DNA of 64,000 nucleotides, from positions 124,001 through 188,000 of the forward strand of contig NZ_JACCDE010000004.1 in assembly GCF_013415125.1 (NCBI RefSeq), in the 5' to 3' direction. The DNA comes from Vreelandella glaciei. GTDB taxonomy: Bacteria; Pseudomonadota; Gammaproteobacteria; Pseudomonadales; Halomonadaceae. The translations under genes were made by a program, and so were the position numbers. Below are positions 17,041 to 24,249 of this stretch, piece by piece (the stretch's first letter is position 1; the number at the start of each line of letters is the position of its first letter). The notes beneath the pieces are model-generated. The model was not told where the DNA came from and did no database searches. It worked only from the letters and a program-made list of their open reading frames with translations.

Positions 17041-18162
17041 ATGGCAGCGTTAGAAATCCACAACGTACGCAAAGAGTTCGGCAGCGAGCGGGTGCTCAAA
17101 GATGTCAGCATTTCGATCGATTCCGGCGAGTTCTTGATTCTGGTTGGTCCCTCAGGCTGCGGTAAGTCCACGCTGATGAATGCCATTGCCGGGCTTGAGC
17201 CGGTGACCTCTGGCAATATCTATATCGATGGCGAAGACGTGACCTGGCGCACCCCCGCAGATCGGGACATCGCCATGGTGTTTCAGTCCTACGCGCTTTA
17301 CCCCAGCATGACCGTACGCCAGAACATCAGCTTCGGGCTTGAGATGCGCAAGGTGCCCAAAGCCGAGCGGGAAGCAGCCGTGGAGCGGGTAGCCGACTTA
17401 CTGCAAATTACTCACCTGCTGGAACGCAAGCCTGCGCAGCTCTCCGGCGGCCAGCGTCAGCGGGTAGCCATGGGGCGGGCGCTTGCTCGGGAGCCCAAGG
17501 TCTACCTGTTTGACGAGCCGCTCTCTAATCTGGATGCCAAGCTGCGTGTGGATATGCGTACCGAGATCAAAAAACTCCACCAGCGCCTGGGTACCACCAT
17601 CGTTTACGTTACCCACGACCAGGTCGAAGCCATGACCCTGGCCGACTGCATTGCGGTGATGCGCGACGGCCATATTCTGCAGCTCGGCTCGCCGGATGAG
17701 GTCTACAACAACCCGGTGGATATGTTTGTGGCGGGTTTTATGGGCTCGCCGTCGATGAATTTTATTCGTGCCTCTCTGGAAAATAACAACGGCGGTTATC
17801 AACTGCGCATTGCCACGCCCGGTGAGGATGAGCTGGTGCTGCCCTGGCCAGAAGAGCGCATCGCCGCAGATATGGCCGAACGGCTTAACCAACCGGTTAT
17901 TCTCGGACTACGCCCAGAGCACTTCAGCGAAGAGGATGAGCGCTTAACGTCCCAAGCGGAAGGAACGCTGCTGAGCGCCAGTGTGGCGGTAGTCGAACCT
18001 ACCGGGGCGGATATCCTGCTGCGTTTACCCCTGGGCGAACAGGAAGTAACAGCCCGTGTTGGGCCGAAATGCGCGGTGGCTGCTGGGGAGCGACTGGCGC
18101 TAAGGGTAGATATGGGGCGGGCGATCTTATTCGATGCTGAGACCGAGCAGCGTATTGCGTAA
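17041..18162 (+). CDS. gtsD: Sugar ABC transporter ATP-binding protein, MalK/UgpC type
   Basis: 373-residue cytoplasmic ATPase. Walker [10 protein letters not shown] near residue 38, Q-loop VFQSYALYP, signature [15 protein letters not shown], Walker [14 protein letters not shown]-loop YVTHDQ. The C-terminal third is the OB-fold/TOBE regulatory region typical of MalK-type ATPases (GLRPEHF motif). It lies 37 nt after gtsC and is followed by a strong terminator. No oprB porin gene follows, unlike in Pseudomonas. Confidence 0.92.
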   Translation: MAALEIHNVRKEFGSERVLKDVSISIDSGEFLILVGPSGCGKSTLMNAIAGLEPVTSGNIYIDGEDVTWRTPADRDIAMVFQSYALYPSMTVRQNISFGLEMRKVPKAEREAAVERVADLLQITHLLERKPAQLSGGQRQRVAMGRALAREPKVYLFDEPLSNLDAKLRVDMRTEIKKLHQRLGTTIVYVTHDQVEAMTLADCIAVMRDGHILQLGSPDEVYNNPVDMFVAGFMGSPSMNFIRASLENNNGGYQLRIATPGEDELVLPWPEERIAADMAERLNQPVILGLRPEHFSEEDERLTSQAEGTLLSASVAVVEPTGADILLRLPLGEQEVTARVGPKCAVAAGERLALRVDMGRAILFDAETEQRIA

Positions 18163-18193
18163 ACCACGTGGTTCGAACCTGTTGTGAAATAGT

Positions 18194-18229
18194 AAGGCCC
18201 TCTGCTGGTTTCAGCAGAGGGCCTTTTTT
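18194..18229 (+). terminator. Terminator after gtsD (bidirectional)
   Basis: A 14-bp perfect stem (AAGGCCCTCTGCTG / GTTT / CAGCAGAGGGCCTT) is followed by TTTTT. Because it lies between convergent genes it can also serve the BCCT gene on the other strand. Confidence 0.92.
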
Positions 18230-18259
18230 ACAGTTGCCTAAAGGTTTTAGCGGCAGGTA

Positions 18260-19900
18260 TCACTTTCGGATAAGCCGCAACTCGCCATTGAGCGCCTTGA
18301 TGATCGAGTAGCACATTAGCAACATCACAATCGAGAACGGAATAGCGGTGGCGGTGACCCCTGCCTGAAGCGCGGTCAGACCCCCACCGATAAGCAGCAC
18401 AATCGCGATCAGGCCCTCGATGACCGCCCAGAACATACGCTGTGGCCGCGGCGCGTCGATTTTACCACCGGCGGTGATGGTATCGATGACCAGGGAGCCG
18501 GAATCCGAGGAGGTGACAAAGAAGATCAGCGCCAGCACGATACCCAGGGTCGACATCAGGCCTGTCAACGGTAGCTCATTCAGCATGCCGAACAGCGAAA
18601 GCTCGGGTCTGTAGTTGTCGATGACATACTCTTTCACCAGGCTGCCCGCCGGGTCAGCATAGAGCTGTTCAAGGGCGGTCGAACCGAAGACGCCCATCCA
18701 GATAAAGATAAACAGACTGGGAACCAGCAAAACGCAGAGGATAAACTCACGCACCGTGCGCCCCCGAGAAACACGAGCAATAAACATCCCCACAAAAGGT
18801 GCCCAGCTAATCCACCACGCCCAGTAGAAAATCGTCCAGGACTGACGGTAGGCATCGTCCTCGCGACCGAAGGGCGCGGATAGAGGAATAAAGTCCGTGA
18901 CATAGGTGGTAAGCCCCGACCAGAAGCCGCTTAGCGCCAAAAGCGTGGGACCAGCGAAGAGCACGAAAAAGAAGAACAGAACGGCCAGGATCATGTTGAT
19001 CTCGGAGAGCTTCTTCAAACCGCCCTCAAGACCGCGCCAAACCGACACCAGCGCCACCGCCGTTACCAGAATGATGACGATGACCTGGGTTAAGGTGCTG
19101 ACTTCCAGGCCGAAGACAAAGTTCATCCCCGCATTGGCCTGCTGGGCGCCGAGCCCGAGGGACGTTGCCAGCCCGAAGAGGGTGGAAAACACCGCCAGGA
19201 TATCGATCACATGGCCCCACCAGCCCCAGACACGCTCGCCGAGGATGGGAAAGAACGCCGAGCGAATCGAGAACGGTAGGCCCTTGTTATAGGTAAACAG
19301 GCCCAGCGCTAGCGCCATGACGATATACACCGCCCAGCCATGGATACCCCAGTGGAGATAGGTGCCGGCAAGCCCTAAGGCACTGGCATCAGCAATCGCC
19401 GCTGGGTTTAGCTCACCGTCAGCACCAAACGGGGACTCGACGCCCAAGGGCAGCGAGACATTGGCATGGTAAACCGGCTCGAGTACGCCGAAGAACAGCA
19501 GGCCGATGCCGATGCCCGCGGTGAACAGCATAGCGAACCAGGAGAGATAGCTGTGATCCGGTCGGGCATCGGCCCCGCCCAGTCTGACTGAGCCATAAGG
19601 CAGCACCACCAGTGCTAAGCAGAACAGAATAAAGAAATCGACCAGGATCATGAAATACCAGTCCAGCGTTCCCGTAGAGAAGGCGACAATGGACTGGAAA
19701 ACGCTTTCCGCTCGCTCTGGAAACAGCAGGGTGAGGACAATGAAAATGGCCGAGGCAAGCGCGGATACCACGAAGACGCGATTGTGGATGTCAAAGCCGA
19801 TGGGGCCAAGTTGCCCCTTGATATTATCCTGCCCGACGACATAGTCGGTTTGCATGTCGCTCGTTTCTGAAGGCGACTCAGGATTGTTGGGATTGTTCAT
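18260..19900 (-). CDS. BCCT-family betaine/choline/carnitine transporter
   Basis: 546-residue secondary transporter with about 12 membrane segments. Family marks: GIGIGLLFFGVLEP, the aromatic box region FYWAWWISWAPFVGMFIARVSRG, and TSSDSGSLVIDT. A polar N-terminal tail of about 35 residues precedes the first segment; the C-terminal tail is very short, unlike the long osmosensing tails of BetP or BetT, so direct osmotic gating through the tail is unlikely. Such proteins import betaine or choline as compatible solutes, which suits a halophile. The substrate is not decidable. The ATG has a moderate GGAGACG ribosome site; the gene stands alone. Confidence 0.92.
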   Translation of the reverse strand: MNNPNNPESPSETSDMQTDYVVGQDNIKGQLGPIGFDIHNRVFVVSALASAIFIVLTLLFPERAESVFQSIVAFSTGTLDWYFMILVDFFILFCLALVVLPYGSVRLGGADARPDHSYLSWFAMLFTAGIGIGLLFFGVLEPVYHANVSLPLGVESPFGADGELNPAAIADASALGLAGTYLHWGIHGWAVYIVMALALGLFTYNKGLPFSIRSAFFPILGERVWGWWGHVIDILAVFSTLFGLATSLGLGAQQANAGMNFVFGLEVSTLTQVIVIILVTAVALVSVWRGLEGGLKKLSEINMILAVLFFFFVLFAGPTLLALSGFWSGLTTYVTDFIPLSAPFGREDDAYRQSWTIFYWAWWISWAPFVGMFIARVSRGRTVREFILCVLLVPSLFIFIWMGVFGSTALEQLYADPAGSLVKEYVIDNYRPELSLFGMLNELPLTGLMSTLGIVLALIFFVTSSDSGSLVIDTITAGGKIDAPRPQRMFWAVIEGLIAIVLLIGGGLTALQAGVTATAIPFSIVMLLMCYSIIKALNGELRLIRK

Positions 19901-20005
19901 GAACTACGTCTCCTCACTGGAGGATGCTATGTTAAACATCCATCATGAGGATAAACAGCGTTGAATCCCATTTTATGACCGAATAAAGGCTTGTCGTCGG
20001 TTACT

Positions 20006-21046
20006 TCATTGGCGGCTCTGCGGAACCGTTTCTTTATCCAGCCGCTTGATCTGCCGCCACAGGTCTTGGCGAAGGTCGGCGATCTTGGGTTGCTCATCGG
20101 GGGTAAAAGGTACTGGGCGGCAGAGCCGCTGGGCGCGTAACCCAAGGCGCGCGCTAAGCAGCCCGGTGGCCAAGCCCTGCCCGGCGCGGGCGGAGAGGCG
20201 GCTGGCTAAATCCAGCGAGAGCATATCCATACTGGCGTCGGTGGCCAGTTCGCTGGCACCGGCAAACGCCATGTTGTGCAGCACGTTACGAAACAACCGC
20301 AGGCGGCTGGCGTAACCCAGTTCAAGTCCATAAAGGCGGCAGAGTCTATCCACCATCGCCAGGCTGCGCCAGGCTACCAGCGCCATATCCACCAGCGTTA
20401 GCGGGCTGATGGCGACCATGATGGCGGTTTCCCCGGACATACGGGTAACCAAGCGCTGGGCTTCACGGTCGCGCGGCGCCAGTAGGTGGTAGCGCAGCAG
20501 CGTTTGGATCTCTTCTCCGCTATGGTGCGGCTGACTGGCGCGTTGAAAGGCCAGCCAGTGCGGGTCATCATCGGCAAGTTTGAGCTGGCGCCTCAACTGC
20601 TCGGCCATGGCCCGGGCCTGCTTGGGTGAGCGCAGCGGCAGCTCGGCTAAATCAACGCGCAGTTTGTCGTGGCGCTTTAGGCGCCGTAAACGCCCCAACT
20701 CTTTCAGCAGTGAAACGCCCCCTAGACCAATCAGGCTAATCCCGAACAACTGCCAGGCAATGGCGAGCCACTGTGACTGAGCCATCGCATCAGGAATGCC
20801 GGTGACCAGCTCGGCTGTGCCTAGCCCGGCACCACCCACCAAGGCAAATAGCAGCCCCCAGCGGCGTTTACGCGGGGCACCTAAACTGGCAGCAGGTAGC
20901 GCTTTATCTTCGGGAAGGGGCGCTAGCGGATGGTGCTCGCTAGTGCCAGCAAAGGCTTCGCGCTGGCGCAAGAGCGTCTCCGCATCAGCGGCCTCTTCGG
21001 GCTGGTCATCCAACGTAAAGTGGCGCCGTGGCTGTGGGGTTGTCAT
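20006..21046 (-). CDS. ycjF: YcjF/TIGR01620 family inner-membrane protein (DUF697)
   Basis: 346-residue protein with a polar N-terminal 60 residues, two hydrophobic segments (about 62-82 and 92-112, WGLLFALVGGAGLGTAELV and WQLFGISLIGLGGVSLL), then a long soluble DUF697 domain containing ISPLTLVDMALVAWRS. Its start overlaps the stop of ycjX by 4 nt, the same pairing as in E. coli. The function is not established; ycjX-ycjF is stress-linked (sigma-32 / phage-shock neighbourhood) in E. coli. Confidence 0.85.
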   Translation of the reverse strand: MTTPQPRRHFTLDDQPEEAADAETLLRQREAFAGTSEHHPLAPLPEDKALPAASLGAPRKRRWGLLFALVGGAGLGTAELVTGIPDAMAQSQWLAIAWQLFGISLIGLGGVSLLKELGRLRRLKRHDKLRVDLAELPLRSPKQARAMAEQLRRQLKLADDDPHWLAFQRASQPHHSGEEIQTLLRYHLLAPRDREAQRLVTRMSGETAIMVAISPLTLVDMALVAWRSLAMVDRLCRLYGLELGYASRLRLFRNVLHNMAFAGASELATDASMDMLSLDLASRLSARAGQGLATGLLSARLGLRAQRLCRPVPFTPDEQPKIADLRQDLWRQIKRLDKETVPQSRQ

Positions 21047-22446
21047 GTCAGTTTATCTCCAATCAGCCAGTCGATGGCGGCGTCCATGCGAATATGATCC
21101 AGCGCTTCTGAAGTGGTTTGCATCGGGCGAAAGCCGGGGAAGTCAAAGCCCTGCTGCTGCCAAAAATCGGCAGCGGGCAGCCGGGCGGGCACATCGCCGG
21201 GGTAAACCAGCACCTCTTCGCCTTCCAATGTGGTGCCTCGCAGAGCAGGTGAGCGCTTACCCTCATGGGTCACCTCGCGGGCTTCCGTGGCGCGAATCGC
21301 TGCCAGCGAGAGCGCTTTGACCGGTACGTTGGCAAAGCGTAGATCTTTGAGTGGCTCTGCCAGCAGGGCCTCTAACAGCTGCACCAAGTGGCCGTGTTGA
21401 TCGGGAGTGACGTGATCGGCTTTGGTGGCGGCAATCGCCAGGCGGTCTATTTTAGGCGCGAACAGGCGCGTCAGTAGACTGCGTTGGCCATAATCAAAGC
21501 TGTGCATTAACTGGCGTAGCGCACTGGAAAGGTCTTCAAAGCGCTCCGGCCCGGCATTGAGTGCGCCAAGCACGTCCACCAGTACAATCTGACGGTCAAA
21601 GCGGCGGAAGTGGTCGCGATAAAAGGGCTTGACCACCTGCTGCTGGTAGTAGCGAAAGCGAGCTGCCAGGGTAGCGTAAAGGCTGTTGGCGGGCAGTGCC
21701 TCAAGCGTTTCTCTTGAGGTGTTATGTTGAGAGGCGTCGAGCTGGGGCAGCGGAAAAAACTGCAGCACGGGTGCGCCCTCCAGTTCGCCGGGAAGCAAAA
21801 AACGCCCGGGCTGTAGGTCGGAAAAACCGGCCTTTTTGGCGCGGCGAAGGCCTTGGGCATACTCTTCTGCCAGGGCAGCCAGTTGAGCCTCATCGGCTTC
21901 GCCTGCCGGGTCGAGCTTCTCCACCGCCGCTAGCCACTCGCTAAACAGGCCACGGCGCTGTTCGCCTGCGTACAGCGCCTGTGCTTGGCTCCAGCTATAA
22001 AAGTCGTGCTGCAGTAGTGGCAAATCGAGCAGCCACTCGCCGGGGTAGTCGAACAGGTCGAGAGTGAGGTGGGCAATTTCTGGGGTTAACCAGCCGCTGC
22101 GGGCAGGGCGGTAGCGTAGCTGTAAGCGTAACTCGCTGATCCCGCGGGTGGGCTCCGGCCAACGCGGGGGCGTATCGCGCAGTGCAGCCATGCCGGGGTC
22201 GTAGGGAAAACGCGGCACGCCCAGGTCGGGCTGGTTAAGCCGCTGGGCGCCGAGCAGGCGGCCTTCCCTGGCAGCGGGCAGCAAATCGAGCCGCGCCTCA
22301 ACGCCAGCGTGACGCAGTTGATTGACCAGCGAGGTCAAAAAAGCGGTTTTGCCTGCTTGCGAGAGGCCCGTTACCGCTAAGCGCAACTGGCGATCCCGCC
22401 CCCGCTCTAACAAATTGCTCAGTTCGCGACTTAACGGCTGACGCAT
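21043..22446 (-). CDS. ycjX: YcjX family GTPase-like protein (DUF463)
   Basis: 467-residue P-loop protein of the DUF463 family. The nucleotide-binding loop reads GLSQAGKT near residue 27; LTLDLFDYPGEWLLDLPLL resembles a G3-type DxxG region, and LAIAATKADHV is the G4-like TKAD motif. The chain is full length for the family. It is the first gene of the pair with ycjF and is transcribed from the minus strand. The cellular role is unknown. Confidence 0.88.
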   Translation of the reverse strand: MRQPLSRELSNLLERGRDRQLRLAVTGLSQAGKTAFLTSLVNQLRHAGVEARLDLLPAAREGRLLGAQRLNQPDLGVPRFPYDPGMAALRDTPPRWPEPTRGISELRLQLRYRPARSGWLTPEIAHLTLDLFDYPGEWLLDLPLLQHDFYSWSQAQALYAGEQRRGLFSEWLAAVEKLDPAGEADEAQLAALAEEYAQGLRRAKKAGFSDLQPGRFLLPGELEGAPVLQFFPLPQLDASQHNTSRETLEALPANSLYATLAARFRYYQQQVVKPFYRDHFRRFDRQIVLVDVLGALNAGPERFEDLSSALRQLMHSFDYGQRSLLTRLFAPKIDRLAIAATKADHVTPDQHGHLVQLLEALLAEPLKDLRFANVPVKALSLAAIRATEAREVTHEGKRSPALRGTTLEGEEVLVYPGDVPARLPAADFWQQQGFDFPGFRPMQTTSEALDHIRMDAAIDWLIGDKLT

Positions 22447-22555
22447 CCTTTCGATCCTTTTATGGCTCTTGCCAACTTAACGCGGTCCCGTCTCTATTCA
22501 AAACTGGGTCTCTTCATAATCAGCCCAGTTCAAAACAAGCCGGGCTGTATGACCA

Positions 22556-22747
22556 TTACTGGCGAAACATTAATAGTAGCTGTGAAAGCATCGGTAGGGT
22601 GGCAATCAAAAAGCCGATCCCCGCCAACGTGTAGCCCGGCCAGCGGCGAGTCATTTTTTGCGCCAAGGTAAGACCCACTAAACACACCACCATGCCGATT
22701 AAATTAAAGGCTAGCGTAGCGGCCTCTAGCCATTGCTGCGGATCCAT
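22556..22747 (-). CDS. Small two-helix membrane protein, 63 aa
   Basis: I do not recognise this protein. It has two hydrophobic helices (about residues 9-30, FNLIGMVVCLVGLTLAQ, and 37-60, YTLAGIGFLIATLPMLSQLLLM) joined by a short basic loop KMTRRWPG, which by the positive-inside rule would face the cytoplasm. A ribosome site GGGAG lies 6 nt before the ATG. It precedes ycjX on the same strand with a 109-nt gap that contains an inverted repeat. Confidence 0.7.
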   Translation of the reverse strand: MDPQQWLEAATLAFNLIGMVVCLVGLTLAQKMTRRWPGYTLAGIGFLIATLPMLSQLLLMFRQ

Positions 22748-22808
22748 TGGATCTCCCTAGCTCAAATGAAAGTGAGCGCATGATAGCAAAATATTGATGA
22801 ACCGAAGG

Positions 22809-23678
22809 TTAACCGCGGCTGAGGGTGGTGCCTAACAGGTGCTGTGCTCCGGGCACCAGCCAGACCGGGTCTAGGCGCGTATTGGCCGCTTCAACGCAGA
22901 TAAACTGGCGTGCTACCTCGGCGGGAGTGTCGCTGGGCAGGTCGTGGTTGGGATGCCACACCACGGTGGAGTCGCTGGACTGTTTGCCGATGCGCAGGCT
23001 GCGCTCGCCATCGTTGAGCAGCACGGCTTCATTGGTGTGATAAATGCGGTCAACGGCGCCCTGAACGGCCAGCGTGCCCTGCTGCTCACTCTCAACAAAG
23101 TCGCGTAGTTTGTCGAGATAGCGGGCGCCGGAAAGGCCTTCCAAGCGGCACTGATGGGTGTCAGCAACGGCTAAATAGGTGTGCAGCGCACCGCTGGTTT
23201 TGATCGGCGTTTCGCCGATGTTTTCGCTAATCAGCTCAACGTTTAAGCGCTGTGCGTTGGCTTGTACCACCAGGCGCGCTGTGAGCACTGTATGCAGGGG
23301 CTGCGCCGGGGAAAGATGGAGTTCAATTCCCTCGGCGTGCTCATCCACGGCGTCCAAATGCCATTCAGCGTGGCGGGCAAGGCCATGGAAGGGACCGTCA
23401 TGGTTGGGGCTCTCATCGGCATAGCGCTCGTCGGCGAACCACGGCCAGCAGAGCGGAATACCGCCCCGGATAGCACCTGGCAACGCCTGTGGCGTAGGCG
23501 TCAGCCATAACCAGTCGGTGTCGCCTACAGGGCAGAAGTGCAGCACTTGAGCGCCCTGGAGGCTAATCACCAACTCGCCCCACGGCATATTGAAAAGCAC
23601 CACGTCTCGGCCTTCCCACTGGGCCGTTTGTTGCCCTTGAGTGCTTTTAACCAGTTGATTGAGCGAGTCGGGGATCAT
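22809..23678 (-). CDS. D-hexose-6-phosphate mutarotase (YeaD-like)
   Basis: Cytoplasmic aldose-1-epimerase-like enzyme that interconverts alpha and beta glucose-6-phosphate, feeding sugar catabolism. Family marks: GAQVLHFCPVGDTDWLWLTP, IRGGIPLCWPWF, and DGPFHGLARHAEW with the catalytic His; the catalytic Glu is expected in CVEAAN. Start: ATG 23678 (MIPDSLNQLV, 289 aa) has AAAGGA with a 6-nt spacer; an upstream in-frame start at 23729 lacks a site. Single gene. The context with the gts importer 5 kb away is suggestive only. Confidence 0.9.
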   Translation of the reverse strand: MIPDSLNQLVKSTQGQQTAQWEGRDVVLFNMPWGELVISLQGAQVLHFCPVGDTDWLWLTPTPQALPGAIRGGIPLCWPWFADERYADESPNHDGPFHGLARHAEWHLDAVDEHAEGIELHLSPAQPLHTVLTARLVVQANAQRLNVELISENIGETPIKTSGALHTYLAVADTHQCRLEGLSGARYLDKLRDFVESEQQGTLAVQGAVDRIYHTNEAVLLNDGERSLRIGKQSSDSTVVWHPNHDLPSDTPAEVARQFICVEAANTRLDPVWLVPGAQHLLGTTLSRG

Positions 23679-23763
23679 GAATTTTCCTTTAAGAGTTGCC
23701 AAGCAGCTATACCGGTAGGCGCCGAACACTAACGCTGTGTGCTATGGTAGAACAAGCGTGACT

Positions 23764-23782
23764 AGTAGGTAAAACACCTACT
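23764..23782. repeat. Inverted repeat upstream of the GlsB-like gene
   Basis: A perfect 7-bp dyad AGTAGGT / AAAAC / ACCTACT lies about 70 nt before the start codon. It could be an operator or a leader hairpin. A repeated ATACGTA at 23786 and 23811 follows it. Confidence 0.4.
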
Positions 23783-23852
23783 AACATACGTAGTGGAGAT
23801 ACATAGCTGAAATACGTACTTGAAACCCGTCATTAAATAGTAAGGAGACTAT

Positions 23853-24095
23853 ATGGGCTTTATTGCATGGTTAATTATTGGTGGTTTAGCTGGTTGGATT
23901 GCTGGCAACATCATGCGCGGCGGCGGTTTTGGCATCCTGGGTAATATCGGTGTCGGTATCGTTGGTGCGGTCGTGGGTGGTTTTTTGTTCAGCCTTCTTG
24001 GCCTCTCTTCTGGTGGCTTTATCGGTTCGCTAGTCACCGCGACCGTGGGTGCTGTGGTACTGCTTTGGGTAATCAGTAAGGTTAAAAAAGCGTAG
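23853..24095 (+). CDS. GlsB/YeaQ/YmgE family stress-response membrane protein
   Basis: 80-residue Gly-rich membrane protein (Transglycosylase-associated family) with three hydrophobic segments and the family signature WLIIGGLAGWIAGNIMRG near the N terminus, followed by a glycine-zipper-like GNIGVGIVGAVVGGF. Ribosome site AAGGAG, 5-7 nt spacing. Members are induced by general stress; the function is unproven despite the family name. Single gene followed by a terminator-like hairpin. Confidence 0.9.
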   Translation: MGFIAWLIIGGLAGWIAGNIMRGGGFGILGNIGVGIVGAVVGGFLFSLLGLSSGGFIGSLVTATVGAVVLLWVISKVKKA

Positions 24096-24121
24096 CGATT
24101 GAGTTGCTACCTGTAAAACAC

Positions 24122-24152
24122 CGCCCGGCCTTGTGCCGGGCGATGTCGTTTT
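24122..24152 (+). terminator. Terminator after the GlsB-like gene
   Basis: An 8-bp stem CGCCCGGC / CTTGT / GCCGGGCG followed, after ATGTCG, by TTTTA. Stem is strong, the U tract modest. Confidence 0.65.
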
Positions 24153-24249
24153 ATACTGACGCTATCGGTGTTTCGCGCCACTTCCGTTACACTGGGCGGC
24201 CTTATTCCGGCGCTTTGTCGGTGCCACTGTGTTTTTTTCGAGGTGCTTC

